Notes under the pieces: model-generated
The model's database searches: none
What the model was told of the DNA's origin: nothing
What the model saw: only the letters and a program-made list of their open reading frames with translations
Source: Bacteroidia bacterium
GTDB taxonomy: Bacteria; Bacteroidota; Bacteroidia; Chitinophagales; Saprospiraceae
Direction: 5' to 3'
DNA: 39,864 nt
Assembly (NCBI GenBank): GCA_030430845.1
Contig: JAUIKE010000064.1
Span: 1-39,864, forward strand
In this document: positions 1 to 7,924 of the stretch, piece after piece
Layout of the letters: each line of letters opens with the position of its first letter
How positions within the stretch are numbered: position 1 is the first letter of the stretch
Position numbers and translations under genes: made by a program

Positions 1-2
1 TG

Positions 3-164
3 ATTCTGGACCGGATGAAACTGGAAAATAAAAGTTTGCTTAGTAAAGAAGCAGCTTTAGATAGAATTAATAAGCAGAAGCCCGAAGTCTTGTTGAGCCT
101 GGGAGCAGGAGATATAGACCGACTGGTAGAACCGCTTAAGGAAATAATGGAAACGAATAGGTAA
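3..164 (+). CDS. murC: UDP-N-acetylmuramate--L-alanine ligase, C-terminal end (partial)
   Basis: The window opens inside a reading frame of 53 residues that ends at a TAA. It contains LLSLGAGDIDRLVEPLKE. A segment of the form L-x-x-G-A-G-D-I is the usual near-terminal motif of MurC, the cytoplasmic ligase that adds L-Ala to UDP-MurNAc. The gene lies 28 bp ahead of ftsQ, which is the standard murC-ftsQ-ftsA-ftsZ order of the division cluster in Bacteroidota. Only the last tenth or so of the protein is present, so the catalytic domains cannot be checked. The identification rests on this short motif plus gene order. Confidence 0.75.
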   Translation: MLDRMKLENKSLLSKEAALDRINKQKPEVLLSLGAGDIDRLVEPLKEIMETNR

Positions 165-192
165 GAGAACATACAAACACTGGAATACGATA

Positions 193-972
193 ATGAACGG
201 TATTGATTACATCAAGTTTGTGAAACAAATCCTCTGGCTCGCTGCGATCGTGGCGGCGGCGGTCTTCATTGTCTCTGCGATTGAGCAAAAAGAAGCCAGT
301 CCGGTTCAGGGGGTATTTGTGAACATAGAGCCTCTGGACGAGGAGGATCTGCTGATTACAAATGAAGATGTACTGTTGAGCATCGACCGGAGCTTCGGTG
401 TACCACTGGCGGGAATGCCGATCGCCAACCTGAATGTGGCCCGACTGGAACGGGTGCTTGAAGAAGACCCCTTTATCCTGGATGCGAATGTTTTTGTGGA
501 TGCCAAAAACTATATAAACATTACTATCGAGCAGCGGGAACCGATTTTGAGAGTGATCGACAACAATAGCTTAAATTACTATTTGGATAAAAAAGGTTTT
601 AGGATGCCTTTATCCAAGCATTTTACGGCCAGGGTCCTGGTAGTTACCGGCAATTTGCCGCCCTACACCCCGGATTTTCTCGAGAAGGAAAACCATGGTC
701 TTAAGGATGTATTTGAATTGGCCAATACGATCCTGGCAGATGAGTTCTTTAGTGCTCAGATCGAGCAGATCTATGTGTCGAATACCAGAGAAATTGTATT
801 GAACCCCAAAGTAGGAGATCACAAAATCCTATTTGGCAAATACCGGGATGTAGATGAGAAACTTGAAAAACTAGTCACCTTTTACAAACAGGCACTGCCA
901 TATGAAGGGTGGAATAAGTATAAAACGATAAATCTGAAATTTAAAAACCAGGTTGTTTGTGAAAAGCGCTGA
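193..972 (+). CDS. ftsQ: Cell division protein FtsQ
   Basis: This encodes a 259-residue bitopic protein. A short cytoplasmic start is followed by one membrane segment at about residues 12-30 (LWLAAIVAAAVFIVSAI). The periplasmic part reads as a POTRA-like region (about 40-115, including DANVFVDAKNYINITIEQREP) and a beta-rich FtsQ domain. FtsQ links the early Z-ring proteins to the septal wall synthases in the divisome. The ATG start follows the upstream partial murC by 28 bp, and ftsA comes next after about 120 bp. FtsQ sequences are poorly conserved, so the call relies on topology, length and its place between murC and ftsA. Confidence 0.85.
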   Translation: MNGIDYIKFVKQILWLAAIVAAAVFIVSAIEQKEASPVQGVFVNIEPLDEEDLLITNEDVLLSIDRSFGVPLAGMPIANLNVARLERVLEEDPFILDANVFVDAKNYINITIEQREPILRVIDNNSLNYYLDKKGFRMPLSKHFTARVLVVTGNLPPYTPDFLEKENHGLKDVFELANTILADEFFSAQIEQIYVSNTREIVLNPKVGDHKILFGKYRDVDEKLEKLVTFYKQALPYEGWNKYKTINLKFKNQVVCEKR

Positions 973-1093
973 TAATCTGGATTATAAAAAATAGCTCGAA
1001 CAATAAGCTATGGACTGAATACAAAACTGATTCATCCTCCCATTTGCATACATGGGAAAGCAATGAGCTCCGAAAACTAAAAAGTGGTACAAG

Positions 1094-2410
1094 ATGAGAA
1101 CTCAGGCAACAAATTCAGACATCGTAGTAGCAGTTGACATTGGAACAACCAAAGTCTGTGCTATTGCCGGCCGCCAAAATCAACATGGCAAACTCGAAAT
1201 TCTCGGTGTAGGGAAGGTCAACTCCAATGGCGTTTTGCGTGGAGTGGTTTCCAATATCGAAAAAACCGTCAATGCTATTAGTGAGGCGACTAATTACGCC
1301 AGACGTAGCTCCGGTCTGGATTTTGATATTGTGAATGTCGGTATCGCCGGCCAGCATATCAAAAGCCTGCAGCATCGCGGTATCCTGGTAAGAGAAAATG
1401 ATCATACAGAGATCTCTCAGCAAGATATCGATAAGCTCATCAGCGATATGTTCAAACTGGTGCTGCCTCCGGGAGATAAGATTCTGCACGTCATCCCACA
1501 GGAATTTACTGTGGATAACGAACAGGGGATTACGGATCCCATCGGGATGTCAGGCATACGCCTGGAAGCCAACTTCCATATCATCACCGGTCAGATCACT
1601 GCGTCTAACAACATTTATCGTTGTGTGGAGCGTACAGGTTTAAAAGTAGCCGGTTTGACGCTTGAGCCCATTGCTTCCGCCGCTGCGGTGCTAAGTGAAG
1701 AAGAAAAAGAAGCAGGCATCGCTCTGGTAGATATTGGGGGAGGTACCACGGATATTACTATTTTCCAGGATGGCATCATTCGCCATACGGCCGTCATTCC
1801 TTTCGGAGGCAATGTGATCACAAAGGACATCAAGGAAGGATGCACCGTGATGACCCAGCAGGCAGAAAAGCTTAAGATAAAATTTGGCTCGGCCCTGGCC
1901 CAGGAAGTGTACGATAACCGGATCATTACCATCCCCGGTTTGAGAGGACGGGATCCTAAAGAGATCTCTGAAAAGAACCTGGCTCGGATTATTCAGGCCA
2001 GAGTAGAAGAGATCCTGGACTACGTCGTATGGGAAATCCGTCGCTCAGGTTATGAACGCAAGCTCATCGGAGGGATCGTTCTGACAGGAGGAGGAGCCTT
2101 GCTCAATCACATCGATAAGCTGGCAGAGTACCATACCGGCTTGAGTACCCGTATAGGTATACCGGTTGAACAGCTGGCCCACGGCTATCACGAACAGCTG
2201 AGCAGCCCAATCTATTCAACTGCCATCGGCTTATTGCTGAAAGGAGTAGAAAATACGAACAAACTGAAATACCTGGAGTCCGCTCAGGAGACGAAAACTT
2301 CTGCCAAGGAAGAAGAAGGAGTAATGGAAGAAGAAGGCCCCAGATGGTATGAGCAAATATTTAAGAAAACCAAAGAATGGTTCGAGACCGAACCAGACTC
2401 GGAGTTTTAA
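1094..2410 (+). CDS. ftsA: Cell division protein FtsA
   Basis: This 438-residue actin-fold ATPase tethers FtsZ to the membrane. Visible motifs are phosphate-1 DIGTTKVCAIAG (about 15-26), phosphate-2 DIGGGTTDITIF (about 213-224) and the adenosine motif GGIVLTGGGALL (about 326-337). The FtsA-specific 1C subdomain occupies roughly residues 85-165. The protein ends in an acidic linker and then an amphipathic stretch, RWYEQIFKKTKEWFE, with alternating aromatic and basic residues. This fits the C-terminal membrane-targeting helix of the family. The length is somewhat above the roughly 420 residues of E. coli FtsA because of that linker. The gene sits between ftsQ and ftsZ, and a hairpin directly follows its stop codon. 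Confidence 0.95.
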   Translation: MRTQATNSDIVVAVDIGTTKVCAIAGRQNQHGKLEILGVGKVNSNGVLRGVVSNIEKTVNAISEATNYARRSSGLDFDIVNVGIAGQHIKSLQHRGILVRENDHTEISQQDIDKLISDMFKLVLPPGDKILHVIPQEFTVDNEQGITDPIGMSGIRLEANFHIITGQITASNNIYRCVERTGLKVAGLTLEPIASAAAVLSEEEKEAGIALVDIGGGTTDITIFQDGIIRHTAVIPFGGNVITKDIKEGCTVMTQQAEKLKIKFGSALAQEVYDNRIITIPGLRGRDPKEISEKNLARIIQARVEEILDYVVWEIRRSGYERKLIGGIVLTGGGALLNHIDKLAEYHTGLSTRIGIPVEQLAHGYHEQLSSPIYSTAIGLLLKGVENTNKLKYLESAQETKTSAKEEEGVMEEEGPRWYEQIFKKTKEWFETEPDSEF

Positions 2411-2411
2411 T

Positions 2412-2439
2412 AATTATTTATGGCAGGCCATAAATAATT
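2412..2439 (+). other. Perfect 13-bp inverted repeat in the ftsA-ftsZ gap
   Basis: The arms AATTATTTATGGC (2412-2424) and GCCATAAATAATT (2427-2439) are perfect complements separated by 2 bases. They begin two bases after the ftsA stop codon. No T-run follows, so this does not look like a full intrinsic terminator. It could be an mRNA processing or stability element, or a protein-binding palindrome. The remaining 140 bases before ftsZ are AT-rich, with no clear -7 box. Confidence 0.6.
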
Positions 2440-2580
2440 CGAAGGAATTAAAATAAACGTTCTGATACTGATTTAAAAACTAAGCGGTAAAGTACCCAGG
2501 CTGATCATAAAGAGCGAAGACAATCTAAATTTCTCTTTAGTTCTGTTTCCAGCTTGAAGTCCGTACAAAAACTAGTCATT

Positions 2581-4032
2581 ATGATGTTTGATTTGCCTAG
2601 AGATGAAAGCCCGATAATCAAGGTTATCGGAGTAGGCGGAGGCGGAAGCAACGCTGTAACACACATGTACAATCAAGGTATTGTCGGTGTAGACTTCGCC
2701 ATATGCAATACTGATGCTCAAGCGATGGACATCAGTCCGGTTCCAACCAAAATGCAGCTTGGGCCTAACCTGACCGAAGGACGGGGAGCCGGCTCCAAGC
2801 CCGATGTGGGGAAACGGGCCTGCGAAGAGTCCATCGAAGAGGTTAAGCAGTACCTGTCCAATAATTGCAAAATGCTGTTTATCACTGCCGGTATGGGGGG
2901 GGGTACCGGTACAGGAGCAGCTCCTATCATTGCCAAAACAGCCCAGGAAATGGGCATTCTGACGGTGGGCATCGTTACCTTGCCTTTTACCTTTGAAGGA
3001 AGACGCAGAACTTCTCAGGGTATGCAGGGGTTGACAGAGTTGAAAAACTCAGTGGATACCCTCATCATTGTGTCCAATGATAAATTGCGGCAGATCCATG
3101 GCAATTTGTCCCTGTCTGATGCCTTTAGCCAGGCAGACAACATCCTGTCTACTGCCGCCAAAGGTATTGCAGAGATCATTACGGTACCAGGCTATGTGAA
3201 TGTGGATTTTGAGGATGTCAATACCGTGATGCGCGCTAGTGGCGTAGCTATCATGGGAACGGCCTCTGCTGAAGGGGATGATCGTGCTAAGCGTGCTGTG
3301 GATGATGCCTTGCATTCGCCACTGCTGGAAGACAATGATATTCGCGGAGCTCGCCATATTTTACTGAATATTACCTCTGGTAATAAAGAGGTCACTATGG
3401 ATGAGATCTTTGAGATTACCGAATTCGTTCAGGAAGAAGCCGGCTATGGCACCGACCTGATCTGGGGTAATTGCTTTGATGATAAACTGGGAGATAAAAT
3501 CAGCGTTACCGTTATCGCAACCGGTTTTGAACACAAGAACCACCATACCGTAAAATCTGAGAAGGATAAAAAGATCGTTGTTTCTTTGGATGATGAACCG
3601 GAGGCCAAAAGTCCTCCCAGTAAAAAAAGCAGGCTAGCAGACATCGGATTGGAGGATCCTACAATGGATGATCAAAATACCTACGAGTTTGATAATGTTC
3701 GCGATACGATCGAACGCTATCAGCGCAACCGCTATAGCTATGAAGATCCATACGTCAAAGAAGAAAGTGAATCTCAGGAAGAGGAGGAAAAAAGGAAGAC
3801 TTATGAACGGGAACTGAAGCGCCGGGAGCGACTTCGCAGTCATAACCTGAAGCTGAATAATCCGAATACCATCATCGAGCTGGAAAATGAACCGGCGTAT
3901 TTGCGCCGTGGCGTACATTTGGATGATGTGCCGGATTCATCAGAAGAAGTCTATTCCAAATACACGATCTCGGATGATGATGAGCCGGAGATCAATCCGA
4001 ATAATTCTTTTTTGCATGATAATATTGATTAA
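2581..4032 (+). CDS. ftsZ: Cell division protein FtsZ
   Basis: FtsZ is the tubulin-like GTPase that forms the Z-ring. The GTP-binding core starts with IIKVIGVGGGGSNAV. The tubulin signature GGGTGTGAAP is at about residues 105-114, and the T7 synergy loop NVDFEDV at about 207-213 carries the catalytic acidic residues. A long charged linker (about 325-465) precedes the C-terminal peptide NSFLHDNID, which is the usual FtsZ tail in Bacteroidota. The frame is open back to a TTG at 2554. I prefer the ATG at 2581 (or 2584) because MFDLPRDESPIIKVIG aligns with the normal FtsZ N-terminus and the extra nine residues match nothing typical. With this start the protein has 483 residues. Confidence 0.96.
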   Translation: MMFDLPRDESPIIKVIGVGGGGSNAVTHMYNQGIVGVDFAICNTDAQAMDISPVPTKMQLGPNLTEGRGAGSKPDVGKRACEESIEEVKQYLSNNCKMLFITAGMGGGTGTGAAPIIAKTAQEMGILTVGIVTLPFTFEGRRRTSQGMQGLTELKNSVDTLIIVSNDKLRQIHGNLSLSDAFSQADNILSTAAKGIAEIITVPGYVNVDFEDVNTVMRASGVAIMGTASAEGDDRAKRAVDDALHSPLLEDNDIRGARHILLNITSGNKEVTMDEIFEITEFVQEEAGYGTDLIWGNCFDDKLGDKISVTVIATGFEHKNHHTVKSEKDKKIVVSLDDEPEAKSPPSKKSRLADIGLEDPTMDDQNTYEFDNVRDTIERYQRNRYSYEDPYVKEESESQEEEEKRKTYERELKRRERLRSHNLKLNNPNTIIELENEPAYLRRGVHLDDVPDSSEEVYSKYTISDDDEPEINPNNSFLHDNID

Positions 4033-4044
4033 AGGATTTTCATG

Positions 4045-4159
4045 AGAAAGCTTATTCCCTTGTTAGAGCAGGGCTGTTAAGTTCTTCTTCCTGAGCTCCG
4101 CTGGAGCTCAAGATCGAAGAACTTAATAGCCCTGTCGGCCAGAGGAATAAGCTTTTTTT
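4045..4159 (+). terminator. Long compound hairpin ending in a T-run, downstream of ftsZ
   Basis: Three nested inverted repeats stack into one structure of about 110 nt. AAAGCTTATTCC (4047-4058) pairs with GGAATAAGCTTT (4144-4155). A 19-nt arm at 4069-4087 pairs with 4116-4134, with one mismatch. GAGCTCC (4093-4099) pairs with GGAGCTC (4103-4109) around a 3-nt loop. A T-run follows on the plus strand (4153-4159), so it can terminate ftsZ transcripts. It also overlaps the stop codon of the convergent gene at 4158. It is far longer than a normal intrinsic terminator. Confidence 0.75.
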
Positions 4160-4589
4160 ATAACCCAAGATCAAACCTTACATTCAATACTACCTTGGTT
4201 TTTACTTGCTTCCCATCCTTTATACCTGGTGCCCAGGTAGGCATATACTTTATGATCCTTATTACCTCCGCATCACAGCCGTACTCCAGGCTTCTCAGTA
4301 TTTTAACATCTTCAGTTTTCCCATCCTCCGCTACCGTGAATATAACCCTGACTTTTCCTTCTACGGCATTTTCTCGTGCGGGAACAGGATAAGCCAGGTG
4401 ATCGTCAATATATTGGATCAGTTTTTCCATGCCTCCCGGAAATTCAGGCTGCTCATCAACCTCATAGTATTTGTAAATATGCTTAGCCGGGCTGTTAAAG
4501 CTAAGCAGTTCATTTTGGGCTACCACCCTAGGGCTAATAAAGATGCTGCTCAAGCCCGTAATAGCCAGGATAAAAAATAATTGTTTCAT
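4158..4589 (-). CDS. Exported TonB C-terminal-domain protein
   Basis: This 143-residue protein begins with a signal peptide (MKQLFFILAITGLSSIFISPRV, cleaved near VVAQN). It then has EQPEFPGGMEKLIQYIDDHL, YPVPARENAVEGKVRVIFTV, ILRSLEYGCDAEVIRIIKYM and WAPGIKDGKQVKTKVVLNV. This is the TonB C-terminal domain in the form common in Bacteroidota. There is no proline-rich spacer, and a signal peptide replaces the membrane anchor, so it is unlikely to be the main ExbBD-coupled energy transducer. It is probably a periplasmic or surface-associated relative of unknown role. It lies 51 bp behind the T9SS protein at 4641 on the same strand and may be cotranscribed with it. A short inverted repeat, GCCCA-gga-TGGGC, lies in the gap at 4607-4619. 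Confidence 0.8.
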   Translation of the reverse strand: MKQLFFILAITGLSSIFISPRVVAQNELLSFNSPAKHIYKYYEVDEQPEFPGGMEKLIQYIDDHLAYPVPARENAVEGKVRVIFTVAEDGKTEDVKILRSLEYGCDAEVIRIIKYMPTWAPGIKDGKQVKTKVVLNVRFDLGL

Positions 4590-4640
4590 ATTGGGTTTGA
4601 TTTTTTGCCCAGGATGGGCGATTGTTATTTAGGGTTATTT

Positions 4641-6407
4641 TTATTTTTTCACGACTTTCCAAGTCTCTATTTGTTCTTCCTTTCTAATCTGTATGAAGTA
4701 CACCCCAGGAGGCACTTCGGCTCCGGCATTGTTGGTCCCATCCCAACTTAAGCGATGAAAACCGGCCTCTATCAGTCCGCTGGATAGGTTCTTTAATACT
4801 CTTCCTTGCAGGTCAATCACCGAAACCTGTGTTTCGGTTTTTTTCTCCAATTGGAAGCTAATACTGAGCTGGTCATTGAATGGATTGGGGGCCAGGCCTA
4901 ATTCCATTTTCATGCTTTCCTGATTTTCCGGCAGGGTTTCTTCCAATGATTCGGCTATGTTCAACAGTTCATCGGGAAGGGTCGTCTGGGCTTCCATAAT
5001 GGCTGTACCAGTACCCAATCGAACCGCACCGACCGGCGCTCTCAAGGTCATGGCTTTGTTTGCATAAAGAGTTCCTGGATATTCCCCTTTTGCAATAAAA
5101 ATGGTACCGTTTTCTTGAGTATCATTCACGGCTTGTTGTACCGAAGGATGAGGGCTGTAGACCAATCCGTTTGACCCGCTGAATGCACCATTGGCGTCCA
5201 CGTATCTCACTTTAGAGGTGAAAAAATTGTTCAAACCACCCCTGAAACCAGCACTTCTAAAGCCTAAGCCATAAGATGGAACTCCCGACCAGGATTGATT
5301 GTGGACTCCTATAGCGACATTGGTGCCTCTGTATGCAATTGGGCCGCCGACATCACTTCCACCATAAGAAATCATATTGTAGAGCACAAAATCATCTCTG
5401 TCCCCCTCCTGTAAGACAGATATGTGCCTATTTTGTCCTATGAGGATGGATGGCCAGGTGTGCAAGGTCTTGTAAAGCCCTAATGTGATTTCAGGATACC
5501 AATCTCCATAGTGTAGGACGTCTATGGGGATGCTTCCCTGGTCCTTGATGGTTTTATTTCCAGGGTTAATGGCCACTCTGAAATAGGCTTGCTGCCGCTC
5601 GCCCGGCCGTAGGCCAGTACTGTTAGGCATGGCTTCGAGAACAGTCCATCCGGCAAAACTGACCCCACCGTCATTTTTTAGTTTTATCTGCTTCGACCCC
5701 AGGGCAACATCTTCCAATGCTGATTTTAGCGGATACTGGTCTTCAGGAGCTGGGTGATTAACACTGCCTGTCTTACTGGAATTGGGTACATTAAATTCAA
5801 TGATATCGTATCCTTTCTGCACCCATTTTTGATAAATATCTTTAGAGGTGACGATGGCACCGTTAGGGGCAATCCACCCACTTCCATTGCTTTGAGAGCC
5901 GTTCGTGAACCGACCGACTGCTTTTCCAAAAGGATTATCGGCATTATTCCGGGGTGTCTCGCCGTTTATCCTGATTCTTCCCAAGCTTTGGGCCTCAAAA
6001 TGAGTATTGTCGGTGGCTCTTGATGGAGCTGCCCCTATTTTCAGAGAATGGATCTTAAAAGTGGGGGCTTCTTGAGCTGCCACAAATACAGACACCTTGA
6101 CTTTCCCTCCATTAAAATAAGCAGAGCTATTGTTCCAATATTGGATAGTTTCGGCCGTCAGTTTTTGAGTAGCTCCATCGGTTCCTTCCAGAAGGAGGTA
6201 ACTGTTTTTACCCAAGTCTACCTCTTCAAAGTACAGACGAAGAAAGGAGGTGCCGGCTTGATCAATGACCGTAATGGGTTCCAGTACAGCCTCCTCTGAA
6301 GGATCAGCCTGATAATCGAAAGAGTAGGGGATCTGCTTCTGGCCGGATAAGGGACCGTGTAGCAGGAATACCCATGCAAATGCAAGTAGGACGCTAAAAT
6401 GTTTCAT
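4641..6407 (-). CDS. T9SS-exported trypsin-fold protein with lost catalytic residues
   Basis: The 588-residue product has a signal peptide (1-22), then a beta-rich N-terminal region. Next is a stretch that resembles a chymotrypsin-fold protease: GSGWIAPNGAIVTSKDI (175-191) sits where active members have a TAGHC-type motif, and GGSDVGGPIAY (349-359) sits where they have GDSGGP. Both the catalytic His and the nucleophile Ser appear to be replaced (Lys/Asp near 189-190, Val at 353). A short stretch like the start of a beta-helix (VQQAVNDTQENGTIFIAKGEY) follows. The end, PNPFNDQLSISF...GVYFIQIRKEE, is a type A T9SS sorting domain. It should therefore be exported across the outer membrane and attached to the surface. 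It follows the fibre-like gene at 6430 by 22 bp, and the two probably form one operon. The protease-fold assignment is inferred from motifs only. Confidence 0.7.
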   Translation of the reverse strand: MKHFSVLLAFAWVFLLHGPLSGQKQIPYSFDYQADPSEEAVLEPITVIDQAGTSFLRLYFEEVDLGKNSYLLLEGTDGATQKLTAETIQYWNNSSAYFNGGKVKVSVFVAAQEAPTFKIHSLKIGAAPSRATDNTHFEAQSLGRIRINGETPRNNADNPFGKAVGRFTNGSQSNGSGWIAPNGAIVTSKDIYQKWVQKGYDIIEFNVPNSSKTGSVNHPAPEDQYPLKSALEDVALGSKQIKLKNDGGVSFAGWTVLEAMPNSTGLRPGERQQAYFRVAINPGNKTIKDQGSIPIDVLHYGDWYPEITLGLYKTLHTWPSILIGQNRHISVLQEGDRDDFVLYNMISYGGSDVGGPIAYRGTNVAIGVHNQSWSGVPSYGLGFRSAGFRGGLNNFFTSKVRYVDANGAFSGSNGLVYSPHPSVQQAVNDTQENGTIFIAKGEYPGTLYANKAMTLRAPVGAVRLGTGTAIMEAQTTLPDELLNIAESLEETLPENQESMKMELGLAPNPFNDQLSISFQLEKKTETQVSVIDLQGRVLKNLSSGLIEAGFHRLSWDGTNNAGAEVPPGVYFIQIRKEEQIETWKVVKK

Positions 6408-6429
6408 TTCGTTCTTTTTTGATTGGGAA

Positions 6430-7725
6430 TTATTGAAGGCTGATCAGAACCAGCACGAGTCCTTTTCCATGCTCCAGAGAGGACATGGCCTTGCCAATGA
6501 TGGCCCCCTGTGCTTCTTCGTAATTACTCACTTTCATGGCATGTCCGGGGGTGTCAGAGGTGGTCAGCAGATCGCCGGCCTGGATGGAGCCGTATTGGGC
6601 ATCTACTTTGACATACACCCGGCCGGTTAGGGCTACGGGATATTGTCCGTTGGCCATGGTGCCTTCTTGCCCCATGATCATACCAGCCTGTACACCTCCT
6701 GCTCCGCTGATCACTCCTGCTACCTTACGGTCGTAGGCTTGTGTGGCTAGACGAAGTTTACCAGCCTGAACAGGGTCGATGCTCACCACCGTTCCGGCCT
6801 CTACTGCTGTTTCTTCTGTCAGATCGAAGGGCTCCGCCAGGTCGGCTCCTCCTGTTATTTCCAGTACTTTGGTTCGAGTGGTGCCGTTAACATGGAGCGT
6901 GCGTGAAGGAGTGACGACGCCAATTCCTACATTGCCGGCAGGCGTGATGACCATGGTGGCGTTGGCCGAGCTATTGGTTTTGGTGAAGACCAGCTTGCCG
7001 GAACCGGCGGCCCAGCTTTGGTCTGCTACTCCAATTTTCCAGGACGCCCCGCCCGTAGCCTTGTTTTCCAGGTTGAGGTGGAACTTATCGCTGGCTTCGA
7101 CACTTAGGCGAGCGTTACTGGAGGTATTACCAATTTTTACTTTTCCACCTCCTTTGACCAGGATCAGGTCTTGTTCTGAAACGGCATTGATGTGAAATTC
7201 TGTTTTGCTTTCCATTTGGTTGCCGTCGATCTTCAGATTGTGAACGGTGCCGCCTAGTTTGGAATTGATGTTTAAGGCCCCTCCATCAAAGAATTGGCCT
7301 GTATAGCCGATACTTTCTCCATTAATGGTTAAAATGAGCGGATTGTCGACAGAGGTACCCAACCAGGCTTTGTCATGAGCCATTTGAAAAACGGTATTGT
7401 CGTTTCGGTTGATCTTGAAGTTGCCTTCATTCTGGACGGTCCAGATCAATTCGTCTCCACTCCAAAGGCCTCTTTTTAATTCGATCCCCGAAGCATATCC
7501 GCTGAAGATATTCCCACCTAAAGAGGTGACCCGGATATAGTTGTCAGAAAAGAATCTGGATTCAAAGGGGCGATCTGTTGCGAGGGTTCCTATTCCTACT
7601 TTATGGGCAGGAAGGGTGTAAAGGGTATTGCCGTTGGTCAGCCACTGTTGGGCTTGAAGTTTTGTAGTGGCTGAAAAAATAAAAAGTAGACTTAGGCTTA
7701 AAAATACAGTCTTAACGAGTTTCAT
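6430..7725 (-). CDS. Exported fibre-like protein with GIG/LHVNG repeats
   Basis: This 431-residue protein has a clear signal peptide (MKLVKTVFLSLSLLFIFSATTKLQAQ). Segments such as HKVGIGTLATDRP, GKVKIGNTSSNARLSVE and GNVGIGVVTPSRTLHVNG are the repeats seen in many Bacteroidota surface proteins that resemble phage tail fibres. The C-terminal 150 residues (SGAGGVQAGMIMGQEG, GRVYVKVDAQYGSIQAGDLL, TTSDTPGHAMKV, IIGKAMSSLEHGKGLVLVLI) form a separate glycine-rich beta domain often found at the end of such proteins. No S74-type autoprotease and no T9SS sorting domain is visible, so its export route past the periplasm is unclear. It is the first gene of a likely operon running to 4158. A good -7 box lies upstream, and a two-site direct repeat lies further upstream. 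Confidence 0.75.
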   Translation of the reverse strand: MKLVKTVFLSLSLLFIFSATTKLQAQQWLTNGNTLYTLPAHKVGIGTLATDRPFESRFFSDNYIRVTSLGGNIFSGYASGIELKRGLWSGDELIWTVQNEGNFKINRNDNTVFQMAHDKAWLGTSVDNPLILTINGESIGYTGQFFDGGALNINSKLGGTVHNLKIDGNQMESKTEFHINAVSEQDLILVKGGGKVKIGNTSSNARLSVEASDKFHLNLENKATGGASWKIGVADQSWAAGSGKLVFTKTNSSANATMVITPAGNVGIGVVTPSRTLHVNGTTRTKVLEITGGADLAEPFDLTEETAVEAGTVVSIDPVQAGKLRLATQAYDRKVAGVISGAGGVQAGMIMGQEGTMANGQYPVALTGRVYVKVDAQYGSIQAGDLLTTSDTPGHAMKVSNYEEAQGAIIGKAMSSLEHGKGLVLVLISLQ

Positions 7726-7769
7726 TTGCTCAGTTTTTTGGACAAAAAATTTGGTTAAAAAATCTGAGA

Positions 7770-7777
7770 CAAAGTTA
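7770..7777 (-). promoter_or_regulatory. TAnnTTTG -7 box for the gene starting at 7725
   Basis: The minus strand reads TAACTTTG, an exact match to the Bacteroidota -7 consensus TAnnTTTG. It would start transcription near 7763 and give a leader of about 38 nt. About 20 bases further upstream is only a weak -33 match (TTAG), which fits a promoter that needs an activator. Confidence 0.5.
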
Positions 7778-7881
7778 TGGCCGGTCCGCTCCCGGCACTA
7801 ACAGGATTCTCCCTTATGCTGACATTATTTTTCCTAAGTGAATGTTAAGCAAAGACTTACAAGGTCAGAGTGAAAATACGC

Positions 7882-7917
7882 TAACACAGGTGTAACAATC
7901 ATTAACACGGGTGTAAC
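7882..7917. promoter_or_regulatory. Two-site direct repeat, candidate AraC-type operator
   Basis: TAACACAGGTGTAAC (7882-7896) and TAACACGGGTGTAAC (7903-7917) match at 14 of 15 positions and are spaced exactly 21 bp apart, two helical turns. Each also contains an ACAC..GTGT inverted core. They lie directly behind the AraC-domain regulator gene (stop at 7925) and about 120-155 bp upstream of the predicted start for the 7725 operon. AraC-family proteins commonly bind direct repeats at this spacing. The link to this regulator is inference. Confidence 0.55.
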
Positions 7918-7924
7918 GAGGCAA

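Noticed and set aside
4206..4580. 124-residue plus-strand frame opposite the TonB-domain gene
   Set aside because: It is a shadow frame on the opposite strand of a gene with a clear signal peptide and a recognised domain.
4607..4619. GCCCA-gga-TGGGC as a terminator between 4589 and 4641
   Set aside because: The stem is only 5 bp, and in the direction of transcription it is followed by A residues, not T.
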